DNA of 64,000 bases from Curtobacterium sp. MCSS17_007 (GTDB taxonomy: Bacteria; Actinomycetota; Actinomycetes; Actinomycetales; Microbacteriaceae). The position numbers and the translations under genes were made by a program. The notes under the pieces were generated by a model. It made no database searches. It was not told the DNA's origin and worked only from the letters and a program-made list of their open reading frames with translations. Location: positions 2,852,001 through 2,916,000 of the forward strand of contig NZ_CP126257.1 of assembly GCF_003234175.2 (NCBI RefSeq). Direction: 5' to 3'. This document shows, in pieces, positions 25,138 to 35,330 of the stretch. Numbering within the stretch: the first letter of the stretch is position 1; the number at the start of each line of letters is the position of its first letter.

Positions 25138-25965
25138 CTACGCGCCCTGCTGCCACCAGCTGTCGAAGGGCGTTGCGGGCACGCGACGCTTGTGCTCGGT
25201 CGCGCGGTACCGGGTCTCGATCGCCTCGGCGACCTCGGCCGGCACGTCGTGACCCTGCAGGTAGGCGTCGATCTCGACGTACGTCAGACCGAGGTTCGCC
25301 TCGTCCGTCTGCCCGGGCAGGTCGTCGAGCAGGTCGGCGGTGGGGGCCTTCTCGTAGAGCCGGGCCGGAGCGCCCAGGTGCTCGAGCAGCTGGCGCCCCT
25401 GGCTCTTCGTCAGGCCGGTCAGGGGCGTGAGGTCGACGCCACCGTCACCGTACTTCGTGAAGAAGCCGGTCACGGCCTCGGCCGCGTGGTCCGTGCCGAT
25501 GACCAGCAGCCCGCGCTGACCCGCGACGGCGTACTGGGCGACCATCCGCATGCGGGCCTTGACGTTGCCCTTCACGAAGTCGCTCAGCTCGACCCCCGAG
25601 GCGGCCGTGTCCTGCACGACCCCGTCGACGCCGTGCTCGATGTTGACGACGATGCCCGGGTCCGCCGCGATGAAGCGGAGCGCGAGCTGCGCGTCGTCCT
25701 CGTCCGCCTGCACCCGGTAGGGCATGCGGACGGTGACGAACTCGACCTCGCGCCCCTCGGCTCGCAGTGACTCCACCGCCAGCTGGGTCAGGCGCCCGGC
25801 GAGCGTCGAGTCCTGGCCGCCGCTGACGGCGAGGACGTAGCCCTTCGCGCCGGTCGTGGTCAGGTAGTCGCGGAGGAACCCGACGCGGCGGGCGACCTCC
25901 TGCTCCGGGTCGATGGTCGGCTGGACGTCGAGGTCCGCGGCGATGGCGGCTTGGAGTTCACGCAC
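25138..25965 (-). CDS. nadE: NH3-dependent NAD+ synthetase
   Basis: Protein of 275 residues, the short ammonia-dependent form without an amidotransferase domain. GTG start at 25965. The PP-loop ATPase motif SGGQDSTL is present, followed by the deamido-NAD region ([15 protein letters not shown] near the C-terminus, and [17 protein letters not shown]). It adenylates nicotinate adenine dinucleotide and amidates it with ammonia in the last step of NAD synthesis. It ends at a GACGGGAGGC hairpin. Confidence 0.95.
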   Translation of the reverse strand: MRELQAAIAADLDVQPTIDPEQEVARRVGFLRDYLTTTGAKGYVLAVSGGQDSTLAGRLTQLAVESLRAEGREVEFVTVRMPYRVQADEDDAQLALRFIAADPGIVVNIEHGVDGVVQDTAASGVELSDFVKGNVKARMRMVAQYAVAGQRGLLVIGTDHAAEAVTGFFTKYGDGGVDLTPLTGLTKSQGRQLLEHLGAPARLYEKAPTADLLDDLPGQTDEANLGLTYVEIDAYLQGHDVPAEVAEAIETRYRATEHKRRVPATPFDSWWQQGA

Positions 25966-26041
25966 GCGACCAGTATCGCGCTCCGTCCGCGCCGACGCCC
26001 GGATTCACCGGCAGCACCCGGCTGCCGTTCACCCCGGCGAC

Positions 26042-26209
26042 TCAGCCGATCGCGGGAGCGGTCGGGTGCCGGATCGTGTTGTCGTGGTCCGCCCCGATCG
26101 CGCACGTGCAGACGACCTGCAGTGTCTCGTCGGTCCGGGTGAGCCGGAACCGTTCGACATGGGGCGGGCCGATGTGGCGGTCGAACGGGTGGGTGTCGTG
26201 GTCGTGCAC
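26042..26209 (-). CDS. Small hypothetical protein, 55 aa
   Basis: GTG start at 26209 is chosen because an AGGGAGG ribosome site sits seven bases upstream. The peptide is His/Asp rich at its start (HDHDTHPFDRH) and then has RLTRTDETLQVVCTCAIGADHDNT with a CTC pair. A single-domain metal-binding peptide is possible but unproven. It lies 76 bp upstream of nadE on the same strand. Confidence 0.5.
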   Translation of the reverse strand: MHDHDTHPFDRHIGPPHVERFRLTRTDETLQVVCTCAIGADHDNTIRHPTAPAIG

Positions 26210-26343
26210 GTCGGGTCCTCCCTGATCCGGACTCCGCTGGTGAGGCGGAGGGGGCTCGCAGCCCTGTCCGAGCATTGTTCATTCGAGCCGGACGGGCCGC
26301 GAGTCCCCTGTTCAGGGGGCGGGAGGCCCGTCGGCCCGACGCG

Positions 26344-26511
26344 TCAGACCTGGTCGCCGAGGAAGTCCGCGTACGACGGCTCGTCGTGCTCCGCTCCGGC
26401 CGGGGCCGTGGTGTCGGAGGCGCCACCGACGCGATCGGCGATGATGTCCGCGATCTCGTCGGGTGAGCGCATGCCGTGCCGGTGCCAGTCCTCCGTGGGC
26501 CGGGGCGTCAC
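26344..26511 (-). CDS. Small hypothetical protein, 55 aa
   Basis: Possible coding region from GTG 26511: TPRPTEDWHRHGMRSPDEIADIIADRVGG..YADFLGDQV. It reads as a compact helical peptide with an acidic tail. The start overlaps the stop of the next small frame by 4 bp (GTGA), which supports real translation, but no homologue is known to me and both frames may instead be parts of one broken gene. Confidence 0.4.
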   Translation of the reverse strand: MTPRPTEDWHRHGMRSPDEIADIIADRVGGASDTTAPAGAEHDEPSYADFLGDQV

Positions 26512-26615
26512 GAGAGCTCCGCCAGGATCGTCTGCGCGAACGAGGAGGCGGGGGTGCGGGTCTGGCCCGCCGAGAAGTCGAGGTGCGCGGTGCAGGGGTA
26601 GTACGTGGCGGTCAC
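26508..26615 (-). CDS. Possible 35-aa leader peptide/small protein
   Basis: GTG 26615 gives TATYYPCTAHLDFSAGQTRTPASSFAQTILAELS, with a weak GAAGGGCAGG site upstream and a 4-bp GTGA overlap with the 55-residue frame that follows. The frame can be extended upstream to 26702 without changing the C-terminus. Treat as tentative. Confidence 0.3.
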   Translation of the reverse strand: MTATYYPCTAHLDFSAGQTRTPASSFAQTILAELS

Positions 26616-26913
26616 GGCAACCTGCCCTTCGTCGGAGTGGTGCGCACTCCGGATCCGACCGGGCCGTCCCGCTGTGCCAGACCTCGCAGACCGCGAGGGC
26701 ATCGTGACGACGGGACCCTGAGGAAGAACCCGGCGGATCCAGCGTAGGAGTGGCGGAGTACTGCGTCCACGCCGATGCGCTTACCGGCGACCGCCCACGA
26801 TGCACGGCGCGCACCCGACCCCCACCGTGGGCACCGTGGGGCGTGGCCGGCACCGGTCCGCGGGACGACCGCGTCGGTAGCGTGGTGGTCCCGCACCACC
26901 AACGAGGAGCCTC
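26616..26913. other. 298-bp intergenic region before the PerM-family gene
   Basis: No convincing gene. On the plus strand it carries the ribosome site GAGGAG at 26904-26909 and a small hairpin around GTGGTGGTCCCGCACCAC near 26884-26901. It presumably holds the divergent promoters of the PerM-family gene and the small minus-strand frames. Confidence 0.4.
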
Positions 26914-28050
26914 ATGCCCCTGTTCGGCAACACCACCACCCCGTCCGACGCGACGCCGGGGCCGTTCGTCCGCAAGTGGACCGACGGATTCGGGAGCCTC
27001 GCGACCCGGTGCCTGCAGGTGATCATCGTGCTCGTGATCGCCATCGGCGTCGTCTACGCGGCCGCCACCCTCAGCGTCGTCACGATCCCGGTGCTCCTCG
27101 CGCTCATCATCGCGTCGGCGATGCACCCTGTCGTCTCCTGGCTCCGGCGGCACAAGGTGCCCTCGGTGCTCGCGACCCTCGCCGTGCTCCTCGGCGTGCT
27201 CGTCGTCCTCGGGCTGGTCGGCTGGCTCATCGTGGTCGCCGTCATCGCCCAGTGGCCCGACCTGCAGAAGTCGGCCCTGCGCGGGTTCGACCAGCTGCAG
27301 GACTTCGCCGCGCACCTGCCGATCTCGATCTCCGACGGGCAGGTCGACCAGGCGGTGAAGGGCGTCCAGGACTTCCTGACGAGCTCGCAGTTCGGCTCCG
27401 GAGCGCTCGCGGGCGCCTCGGCCACCGCGAACTTCCTCACCGGCCTGGTGCTGATGATCGTGGTGCTGTTCTTCTTCCTCAAGGACGGCCCCGCCATCTG
27501 GGAGTTCCTCCTGCGCCCGTTCACGGGCGCCCGGTACGAGCGCGCCCGCCGGGTCGGCGACCGCGTCGTGCACACCCTCGGCGGGTACGTCCGCGGCACG
27601 GCCAGCGTCGCCGCGGTCGACGCCGTCGGCATCGGCGTCGGCCTGGCGATCGTCGGGGTGCCGCTCGCACTCCCCCTCGCCGTCGTCGTGTTCATCACGG
27701 CCTTCATCCCGATCGTCGGCGCCACCGCTGCTGGCATCCTCGCAGCCCTGGTCGCACTGGTCGCCAACGGCCCGGTCGCTGCGCTCATCGTCGTCGGCAT
27801 CGTGGTCCTCGTGAACCAGCTCGAGGGCAACCTGCTCCAGCCGGTGCTCATGGGCAAGACGCTCAAGCTGCACGGCCTGGTGATCCTCATCGGGCTGACC
27901 GCGGGCACCGTGCTCGCCGGCATCACCGGCGCCATCATCTCGGTGCCGCTCCTCGCCGCCGCATGGGGTGCGGTGCAGGTCTGGGACGGGCCGGACGTTC
28001 CCGCCAAACCCTGGCGGCAGAAGCGTCCGGAGACCGCCGAGCGGCGGTAG
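26914..28050 (+). CDS. AI-2E family (PerM/YdiK-like) transporter
   Basis: Protein of 378 residues starting at ATG 26914 behind GAGGAG. The eight-helix AI-2E transporter fold is recognisable: N-terminal helices with TIPVLLALIIASAMHPVVSWLRRHKVPSVLAT, a central cytoplasmic/extracellular loop (about 120-175), VLFFFLKDGPAIW, GYVRGTASVAAVDAVGIGVG, and the C-terminal NQLEGNLLQPVLMGKTLKLHGLVILIG signature. Members export small molecules or sodium; the substrate cannot be deduced. Confidence 0.92.
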   Translation: MPLFGNTTTPSDATPGPFVRKWTDGFGSLATRCLQVIIVLVIAIGVVYAAATLSVVTIPVLLALIIASAMHPVVSWLRRHKVPSVLATLAVLLGVLVVLGLVGWLIVVAVIAQWPDLQKSALRGFDQLQDFAAHLPISISDGQVDQAVKGVQDFLTSSQFGSGALAGASATANFLTGLVLMIVVLFFFLKDGPAIWEFLLRPFTGARYERARRVGDRVVHTLGGYVRGTASVAAVDAVGIGVGLAIVGVPLALPLAVVVFITAFIPIVGATAAGILAALVALVANGPVAALIVVGIVVLVNQLEGNLLQPVLMGKTLKLHGLVILIGLTAGTVLAGITGAIISVPLLAAAWGAVQVWDGPDVPAKPWRQKRPETAERR

Positions 28051-28066
28051 TCGCCGGCACGCCACC

Positions 28067-28108
28067 GGACGGGAGGCGCGGTGCCGGCTGGCACCGCGCC
28101 TCCCGTCC
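28067..28108. terminator. GACGGGAGGC-family hairpin between convergent genes
   Basis: 19-bp perfect inverted repeat (28067-28085 with 28090-28108), loop GGCT, 17 bp past the PerM-family stop. Its core and loop are identical to the copy at 35271-35318. Confidence 0.88.
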
Positions 28109-28151
28109 GTCGTCCGTGCGCTCGGTCGCCGTCGTCGCCCACGAACGCACG

Positions 28152-28186
28152 AACGGGAGCCCCTGCGGTCGGCAGGGACTCCCGTT
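28152..28186 (-). terminator. Hairpin downstream of argG
   Basis: 15-bp stem (28152-28166 with 28172-28186) with one mismatch and a 5-nt loop, 20 bp beyond the argG stop on the minus strand. Confidence 0.7.
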
Positions 28187-28205
28187 GCGTGGTGTCGGGT
28201 GTCGG

Positions 28206-29849
<1,644 letters not shown>

Positions 29850-30953
29850 CTAGCGGCGGTACGGCTCCAGGAACGCGCAGACCTCGTCCACGAACAGCTC
29901 CGGCTGCTCGAACGGCGCGAAGTGCCCGCCCCGGTCGAGCTCGTGGTGGTACACGAGGTTCGTCGTCCGCTCGAGCCACTCCCGCGGCGCACGCACGATG
30001 TCGCCGGGGAACACCGAGAACCCCGACGGCACCTCCACCCGCCGGCTCAGCTGCGCGGCGGGGATCGCGGCGTTCGCGTGGTACATCCGCATCGAGGACC
30101 CGATCGTCGCCGTCGCCCAGTACTCCGTCAGCAGCGCCAGCACCTCGTCCCGCGTGTACACCGACCACAGGTCCCCACCGCAGTCGCTCCACGACCGCAG
30201 CTTCTCGACGATCCACGCGGCGAGGCCCGCGGGCGAGTCGGTGAGCCCGACCGCGGCGGTCTGTGGCTTCGTGCGGTGCATCATCGCGTAGGCACCCTCG
30301 GCGGTCCGCCAGCGCTCGGTCTCCTGCACGAAGGAGCGTTCGGCCGGCGAGAGCTCGGTGGTGTCGATCCCCGGCCAGGCCAGCCCGCCGTCGATCCGGT
30401 GCGCCGCGACGACCCGGTCGGGGTGGTCGAGCGCGAGGTAGCGGACGACGTGCGTGCCGATGTCCCCGCCGGAGGCCGCGAACCGCTCGTACCCGAGGTC
30501 GGTCATCAGCGTCGCCCACATGCCGGCGACCTCGCGAGCATCGAGCACCCGCGGTGGCGCGTCCGAGAACCCGTAGCCGGGCATGTCCGGCACGACGACG
30601 TCGAAGCCGGCGTCGACGAGCATCGGCAGGACCTTGCGGTACCGCCACCCGGAGTCCGGCCAACCGTGGGCGAGCAGCAGTGGGAGCGCATCCGGCTGCT
30701 CGGCTCGTGCGCGCAGGACGTGCACCCGGATGCCGTCGACGACGTGTCGCTCGGACGGCAGCGCGGCGAGCTGCTCCCGGTGTGCGTCGAAGTCGAACCC
30801 GTCGGCCCAGTACTCGGCCAGGGAGCGGAGCTCGTCGACGTCGACGCCGAGCGACCATCCGGTGCTGGCGGGTGCGTCCGGCCAACGCGTGGCACGCAGC
30901 CGGGCACGGAGGTCCTCGATCGTGGCGTCGTCGATCACTGGCGTCTCGCTCAT
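29850..30953 (-). CDS. Epoxide hydrolase (EHN / microsomal-type alpha/beta hydrolase)
   Basis: Protein of 367 residues from ATG 30953 (a start two codons upstream is possible). The epoxide-hydrolase N-terminal lid region is present (IEDLRARLRATRWPD, YWADGFDFDAHREQLAALP), followed by HGWPDS (96-101, oxyanion hole), nucleophile elbow SGGDIG with Asp164, and the C-terminal GGHFAPFEQPELFVDEV with the catalytic His. Substrate unknown. It ends 14 bp before tRNA-Arg. Confidence 0.92.
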   Translation of the reverse strand: MSETPVIDDATIEDLRARLRATRWPDAPASTGWSLGVDVDELRSLAEYWADGFDFDAHREQLAALPSERHVVDGIRVHVLRARAEQPDALPLLLAHGWPDSGWRYRKVLPMLVDAGFDVVVPDMPGYGFSDAPPRVLDAREVAGMWATLMTDLGYERFAASGGDIGTHVVRYLALDHPDRVVAAHRIDGGLAWPGIDTTELSPAERSFVQETERWRTAEGAYAMMHRTKPQTAAVGLTDSPAGLAAWIVEKLRSWSDCGGDLWSVYTRDEVLALLTEYWATATIGSSMRMYHANAAIPAAQLSRRVEVPSGFSVFPGDIVRAPREWLERTTNLVYHHELDRGGHFAPFEQPELFVDEVCAFLEPYRR

Positions 30954-31115
30954 GGCCCGCACGCTACGCCTGCCCGTTCCTTCCCATCACGCGCGCGATG
31001 GAAGGACGTTCCGCGCATCGGAGGCCCGGAGGAACGTCATCTTACGAGCGGATCGGTCTCCCACGCGCGGGACGGTCCACGCGAGCAGCCGCGCGGCGGC
31101 CGGCGCGACCGGGGA

Positions 31116-31159
31116 CGGACGGGAGGCGCGTGGCGGCGCCGCCCCGTGCCTCCCGTCCG
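31116..31159 (-). terminator. GACGGGAGGC-family hairpin after the HNH gene
   Basis: 22-bp arms (31116-31137 with 31138-31159) with two mismatches and essentially no loop, 18 bp beyond the HNH-endonuclease stop. Contains the decamer in both arms. Confidence 0.78.
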
Positions 31160-31177
31160 ACGTGGTGCGGGACCGCG

Positions 31178-31672
31178 CTACGCGGCCACCAGGTACTCGT
31201 CCCACTCCGACTGCGGGCGCTCGATCCCCCGCACCACCCAGGACGCCCCGTGCGGCGCCTTCGGCCGGAAGCGGAGCCGCCACCCCATCTCCTGCGGGGT
31301 GCGGTCACCCTTCGTGTTGTTGCAGGCGAGGCAGCAGGCGACGAGGTTCTCCCACGAGTCCTGGCCACCGCGCGACCGCGGCTGCACGTGGTCGATCGTG
31401 GTGGCGTGCCGGTCGCAGTAGGCGCAGCGGTTCGCGTCGCGCCGCAGGACACCGCGACGCGAGACGGGGACGAGTCTCGCGTGCGGGATGCGCACGTACC
31501 GGGTGAGGATGATGACGGACGGACGGTCGAAGCTCGTCGTCGACCCGGTGACCGGGTGGTCGGCGTCGGCGGCGACGATGGCGGCCTTCTGGTTCATGAC
31601 CAGCACGAGGGCCCGCCGGTCCGAGATCACCGCGAGGGGCTCGTATCCGGCGTTGAGGACGAGAGTGCGCAT
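31178..31672 (-). CDS. HNH endonuclease
   Basis: Protein of 164 residues from ATG 31672. A PUA/beta-like N-terminal domain (RTLVLNAGYEPLAVI, SRYVRIPHARLVPVSRRGVLRRD) is typical of actinobacterial free-standing HNH proteins. The zinc-stabilised HNH core has Cys83/Cys86 (CAYC), Asp94-His95 (TTIDHVQPRSRGG), Asn at WENL, and Cys114/Cys117 with NNTKGD. It probably cuts DNA, but the role (repair, restriction, or phage response) is unknown. Its leader is 379 bp and non-coding. Confidence 0.93.
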   Translation of the reverse strand: MRTLVLNAGYEPLAVISDRRALVLVMNQKAAIVAADADHPVTGSTTSFDRPSVIILTRYVRIPHARLVPVSRRGVLRRDANRCAYCDRHATTIDHVQPRSRGGQDSWENLVACCLACNNTKGDRTPQEMGWRLRFRPKAPHGASWVVRGIERPQSEWDEYLVAA

Positions 31673-32051
31673 GGGTTCCCTTCCGACGGTGCCTGGACGG
31701 CTTCCAGGCGCTGCGGGTGCGTCGGGCCGAACGGCGCCGACAGGGGGCCGCGGTCTGCGACCACGCCCTGAACCACGAAGAGCACCACCCGGATGGGCGG
31801 TGCTCTCGTCAGACAGGGGCGTGATGGTGCACGCAGGGCGCGGTCGACCGTATGTCCACGAGCGCGCGCCGACCCGTGGTGCGGGTCGTGCGGAACGCTG
31901 ACATGAGGTCTCCCGTGTTCGGGCCGGCTTCGACACCGGTGCGACATCAGGCTACGTCAGGAACCGGCCCGGCACGAGGGTGTGCGGGCCGGTTTCCGGG
32001 AGTGTTCACGGGAACGACACTCGGGTCGTCACCGCTGCGCGGGTGCTCGGG
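31673..32051. other. 379-bp leader of the HNH gene and 3' region of the NlpC gene
   Basis: No gene. It holds an imperfect hairpin at 31780-31805 (GAGCACCACCC with GGGCGGTGCTC) in the HNH leader and the NlpC terminator at 31962-31994. The long leader could carry post-transcriptional control of the HNH gene. Confidence 0.5.
31962..31994 (-). terminator. Hairpin after the NlpC/P60 gene
   Basis: Stem AACCGGCCC-G-GCAC with GTGC-GGGCCGGTT, 13 bp with a single bulge, 58 bp beyond the NlpC stop on the minus strand. Confidence 0.6.
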
Positions 32052-33053
32052 TCAGATCCCGAAGCGCACGATGTGGTAGTTGCTCGTCCAGATCGGGCGG
32101 ATCGAGACCGAGCCGCCGGGCTTCGGGGCGTCCATGATCATCCCGTTGCCCATGTAGAAGCCGTCGTGCGAGCCGTCGTTGAAGATCACGACGTCGCCCG
32201 GCTGCGCCTGGGACTCGGGGATCGTGGTGCCCGCGGCGTCCTGCAGCGGCACGGAGTGCGCGAGACTGATGCCGTACTGCGCGTAGACGTACATGATGTA
32301 GCCCGAGCAGTCGAAGCCGGACGGGTCCGCGCCACCGAAGACGTACGGAGTGCCGATGTACTGCTTCGCGGTCGCGACGACGGCCGGCAGTGAGAACGGC
32401 GTGTTCGCGGCAGCCGCCGTGGTGGCGATCTGGTCGGCGCTCGGGCCGCTGTAGGACGAGTACTGCTTCGCGGTCTGCGCCCGAGCCGCCTGGGTCGCTG
32501 CTGCCTGGGCGGCGGCCTGCTCGGCAGCGGCCTTCTGCGCGGCCTCGGCGTCGAGCGTCGACTGCGCGGTGGCGCCGTAGCCGTCGCGCGCGGTGCCGGC
32601 GAGGGCGACCGCGTCGGAGACCGAGAACTGCTGGGCCTCGGTCGCGCGGACCTGACGCTGGGCCTCGGCGGCGGTGGAGCCGGTCTGCTGCGTCGCCGCG
32701 AACGCGGGTGCGACGGCGACCGTGCCGAACATGCCCGCGGCGACCGTGAGCACGACCGGGGCGAGGAAGCGGCGCTTGCGGGCCGAGCTGCTCGCCTTGG
32801 CGCTCTCGGCGGCACGGGCGGCCTGCGCGGCACGACGGCCGCCGGGGAGCGGGGCGTCGCGGACGGGGGTGATGCGACGGGCGGGGGCTTCGTTCTGGCG
32901 CGCGGCCCGCCGGGTGAGCGGTGTGGCGTTCGCGGTGTTCGTCGGGTTCGCGGTCGTCTGGTCGTCCGCGGCGGAACCGGTCTGCGTCAAGGGTGGTGTC
33001 TCCGGCGTCTCGTCACCGTCTCCGCCTGGGTGGGGCGGAGGGGCGGACCCCAT
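32052..33053 (-). CDS. NlpC/P60 (C40) peptidoglycan endopeptidase
   Basis: Protein of 333 residues. The NlpC/P60 domain (about 215-330) has catalytic Cys249 in GFDCSGYIMYVY, His296 in NDGSHDGFYMGNG, and the GTPYVFGGADPSG pocket. It cleaves peptide cross-bridge stems in the wall. A long, Thr/Asn/Ala/Arg-rich N-terminal segment of about 95 residues precedes the export helix (about 96-120), so either the start is further in or the segment stays in the cytoplasm. A helical Ala/Gln-rich stalk (about 125-200) separates the anchor from the catalytic domain. Confidence 0.9.
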   Translation of the reverse strand: MGSAPPPHPGGDGDETPETPPLTQTGSAADDQTTANPTNTANATPLTRRAARQNEAPARRITPVRDAPLPGGRRAAQAARAAESAKASSSARKRRFLAPVVLTVAAGMFGTVAVAPAFAATQQTGSTAAEAQRQVRATEAQQFSVSDAVALAGTARDGYGATAQSTLDAEAAQKAAAEQAAAQAAATQAARAQTAKQYSSYSGPSADQIATTAAAANTPFSLPAVVATAKQYIGTPYVFGGADPSGFDCSGYIMYVYAQYGISLAHSVPLQDAAGTTIPESQAQPGDVVIFNDGSHDGFYMGNGMIMDAPKPGGSVSIRPIWTSNYHIVRFGI

Positions 33054-33169
33054 CCGTTCGTCATCGTTTCCGATCGAGGCAGGAGACGGGTTCGAGACGT
33101 CCTGCCACGGGTCCTGGGCCTCGTGGGCGGCCCGGGGACTCGTCGAGTGTACGTGGGGGCCGTTACCTT

Positions 33170-33198
33170 GTCGAGATGAAACGGCCGTTCAGTAACGG
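33170..33198 (-). promoter_or_regulatory. Possible operator upstream of the NlpC gene (CCGTTAC inverted repeat)
   Basis: Arms CCGTTAC (33170-33176) and GTAACGG (33192-33198) separated by 15 bases, about 120-145 bp upstream of the start. GTTAC-type sites are bound by MtrA in other actinobacteria and control cell-wall hydrolases, so this is a plausible operator, but the evidence is only the palindrome. Confidence 0.3.
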
Positions 33199-33280
33199 AA
33201 CGATCACGAACCCCTGATCAGCAGCGGTTCCCGCCCGTGATCATGTGCCGATTCTCAGGCTCGACAGGGCACTCCGGGCC

Positions 33281-33976
33281 TCAGGAGCGCTCGATGTAGA
33301 CGTGCTGCGCGACCTCGGTCGGGAGCTCGATCCCGGCGTCCTCGCCCTCGACACGGACGGCGACGTAGGCGCCGGCACGCTGCACGCTCGCGACCCGGCC
33401 GGGCATGACACCGGCGGTCCGGAGTTGGTGCAGCAGCTCGGGCTCGAACTGCACGGGCTCGCCCAGGCGGCGCACCACGCCGGTGGCCACCGCGTCGGTG
33501 CCGTCGGTCGCGGCGACGATGTTCTGCACACCGTCGAGGAACTGCCCCGCGGTCGGCCCACCGATCTCGGCGAGTCCGGGGATCGGGTTGCCGTACGGCG
33601 ACTCCGTCGGGTTGCCGAGCATCTCGAGCAGCCGGACCTCGACCTGCTCGCTCATCACGTGCTCCCAGCGGCAGGCCTCGTCGTGCACGAAGGCCCAGTC
33701 GAGCCCGATGACGTCCGCGAGCAGCCGCTCGGCGAGCCGGTGCTTCCGCATCACGTGGGTGGCACGCGAACGTCCCTCGCCCGTGAGCTCGAGGTGCCGG
33801 TCCCCGGACACGACGACGAGTCCGTCGCGCTCCATGCGGGCGATGGTCTGCGAGACCGTGGGGCCGGAGTGGCCGAGCCGCTCCGAGATGCGCGCGCGCA
33901 GCGGCACGATCCCCTCTTCCTCGAGGTCGAGGATCGTCCGCAGGTACATCTCCGTGGTGTCGACGAGATCGGTCAC
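33281..33976 (-). CDS. DtxR/IdeR-type iron-dependent repressor
   Basis: Protein of 231 residues from GTG 33976. The N-terminal stretch TDLVDTTEMYLRTI and the helix-turn-helix SERLGHSGPTVSQTIARMERDGL match DtxR closely. The metal-2 ligands fall at the same numbers as in DtxR: Met10, Cys102, Glu105 and His106 (ACRWEH). This points to iron rather than the manganese-type MntR. A C-terminal FeoA/SH3-like domain (about 150-231) follows. It represses iron-uptake genes when iron is available. No target site was found in the window. Confidence 0.93.
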   Translation of the reverse strand: MTDLVDTTEMYLRTILDLEEEGIVPLRARISERLGHSGPTVSQTIARMERDGLVVVSGDRHLELTGEGRSRATHVMRKHRLAERLLADVIGLDWAFVHDEACRWEHVMSEQVEVRLLEMLGNPTESPYGNPIPGLAEIGGPTAGQFLDGVQNIVAATDGTDAVATGVVRRLGEPVQFEPELLHQLRTAGVMPGRVASVQRAGAYVAVRVEGEDAGIELPTEVAQHVYIERS

Positions 33977-34140
33977 GGTCCGCCTCTCATGTCTGGGCCG
34001 AGCGCGCTCCACCCTACTTGAGCAGTGCGACAACACCGCACGACGGGCGCGCTCGACGGCCTGGAGGAGCGGCTCGAGTCCGCCCCGTCCGGCCGGTGCA
34101 GGGTCGGGAGCGCTGGGATACCGATCGCTAGGATCGGCGC

Positions 34141-35259
34141 ATGGCAGACATCGTCATCCCCGCCGAACTCCTCCCCACCGACGGTCGCTTCGGCTGCGGA
34201 CCGTCCAAGATCCGCGGCGCGCAGCTCGAGTCCCTCGTGACCCGCGGGGCGACGATCCTCGGCACGTCCCACCGCCAGAAGCCCGTCAAGGACCTGGTCG
34301 GCAGCGTCCGCCGTGGTCTCGCCGACCTCTTCCAGCTCCCCGACGGCTACGAGGTCGTCCTCGGCAACGGCGGCTCGACCGCGTTCTGGGACGCCGCCGC
34401 CTTCGGCCTGGTCGAGCGACGGGCCGAGAACCTGTCCTTCGGCGAGTTCGGCTCGAAGTTCGCGAAGGCCACGAGGACGCCGTGGCTCGAGGCCCCGCAC
34501 GTCGTCGAGGCCCCGGGCGGGTCCCTCGCGGCGCTCGAGCCGGTCGAGGGCGTCGACGTCTACGCCTACCCGCACAACGAGACGTCGACGGGCGTCATGG
34601 CCCCGGTCGTCCGCGCCGCGGGAGACCACGGCGCGCTGACCGTCGTCGACGCCACGAGCGCCGCCGGCGGTGCCGCCTTCGACGTGTCGGCCACGGACGT
34701 CTACTACTTCGCCCCGCAGAAGAACTTCGCGTCGGACGGCGGGCTCTGGCTCGCGCTGTTCTCCCCCGCCGCGATCGAGCGGGTCGAGCGCATCGCCGCC
34801 TCGGACCGGTACATCCCGGAGTTCCTCTCCCTGAAGAACGCCGTGGACAACTCGCGCCTCGACCAGACGTTGAACACCCCGGCGCTCGCGACCCTGCTCC
34901 TGCTCGACGACCAGGTCAGCTGGATCAACGGGTCGGGTGGCCTGGCCTGGGCGGACACCCGCACGCGGACCTCGTCCTCGACGCTCTACGAGTGGGCCGA
35001 GGCCTCGGACTACGCCACTCCGTTCGTCACCGACCCCGCGCACCGGTCGCAGGTCGTGGCGACGATCGACCTCGACGAGTCGGTCGACGCGAAGGCCGTG
35101 GCCGCGACGCTCCGCGCCAACGGCATCGTCGACACCGAGCCGTACCGGAAGCTCGGCCGCAACCAGCTCCGCGTCGCGACCTTCACCGCGATCGACCCGG
35201 ACGACGTCGCCACGCTCGTGCGGGCGATCGACTTCGTGGTGGGCGAACTGCGCGGCTGA
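34141..35259 (+). CDS. serC: Phosphoserine aminotransferase
   Basis: Protein of 372 residues, the actinobacterial/archaeal-type SerC. It makes 3-phosphoserine from 3-phosphohydroxypyruvate in serine synthesis. Visible are FGCGPSKIR, GTSHRQKPVK, the PLP-binding Asp170 (VVDATSAAGG) and the PLP-Schiff-base Lys194 (FAPQKNFASDGG), and the phosphate-binding TSSSTLYEWAE. Start at ATG 34141. It ends at a GACGGGAGGC hairpin. Confidence 0.95.
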   Translation: MADIVIPAELLPTDGRFGCGPSKIRGAQLESLVTRGATILGTSHRQKPVKDLVGSVRRGLADLFQLPDGYEVVLGNGGSTAFWDAAAFGLVERRAENLSFGEFGSKFAKATRTPWLEAPHVVEAPGGSLAALEPVEGVDVYAYPHNETSTGVMAPVVRAAGDHGALTVVDATSAAGGAAFDVSATDVYYFAPQKNFASDGGLWLALFSPAAIERVERIAASDRYIPEFLSLKNAVDNSRLDQTLNTPALATLLLLDDQVSWINGSGGLAWADTRTRTSSSTLYEWAEASDYATPFVTDPAHRSQVVATIDLDESVDAKAVAATLRANGIVDTEPYRKLGRNQLRVATFTAIDPDDVATLVRAIDFVVGELRG

Positions 35260-35270
35260 CCGGACCACGA

Positions 35271-35318
35271 ACGCGACGGGAGGCGCGGTGCCGGCTGGCA
35301 CCGCGCCTCCCGTCGCGT
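35271..35318. terminator. GACGGGAGGC-family hairpin between serC and the DUF3027 gene
   Basis: 22-bp perfect inverted repeat (35271-35292 with 35297-35318), loop GGCT, between convergent stops at 35259 and 35331. It is the same core and loop as the copy at 28067-28108. Confidence 0.9.
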
Positions 35319-35330
35319 CTGCGGGGCGCG

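Noticed and set aside
33054..33230. c-di-AMP (ydaO) riboswitch upstream of the NlpC gene
   Set aside because: The region has a small hairpin and a GAACCCGTC stretch, but the rest of the ydaO consensus is absent.
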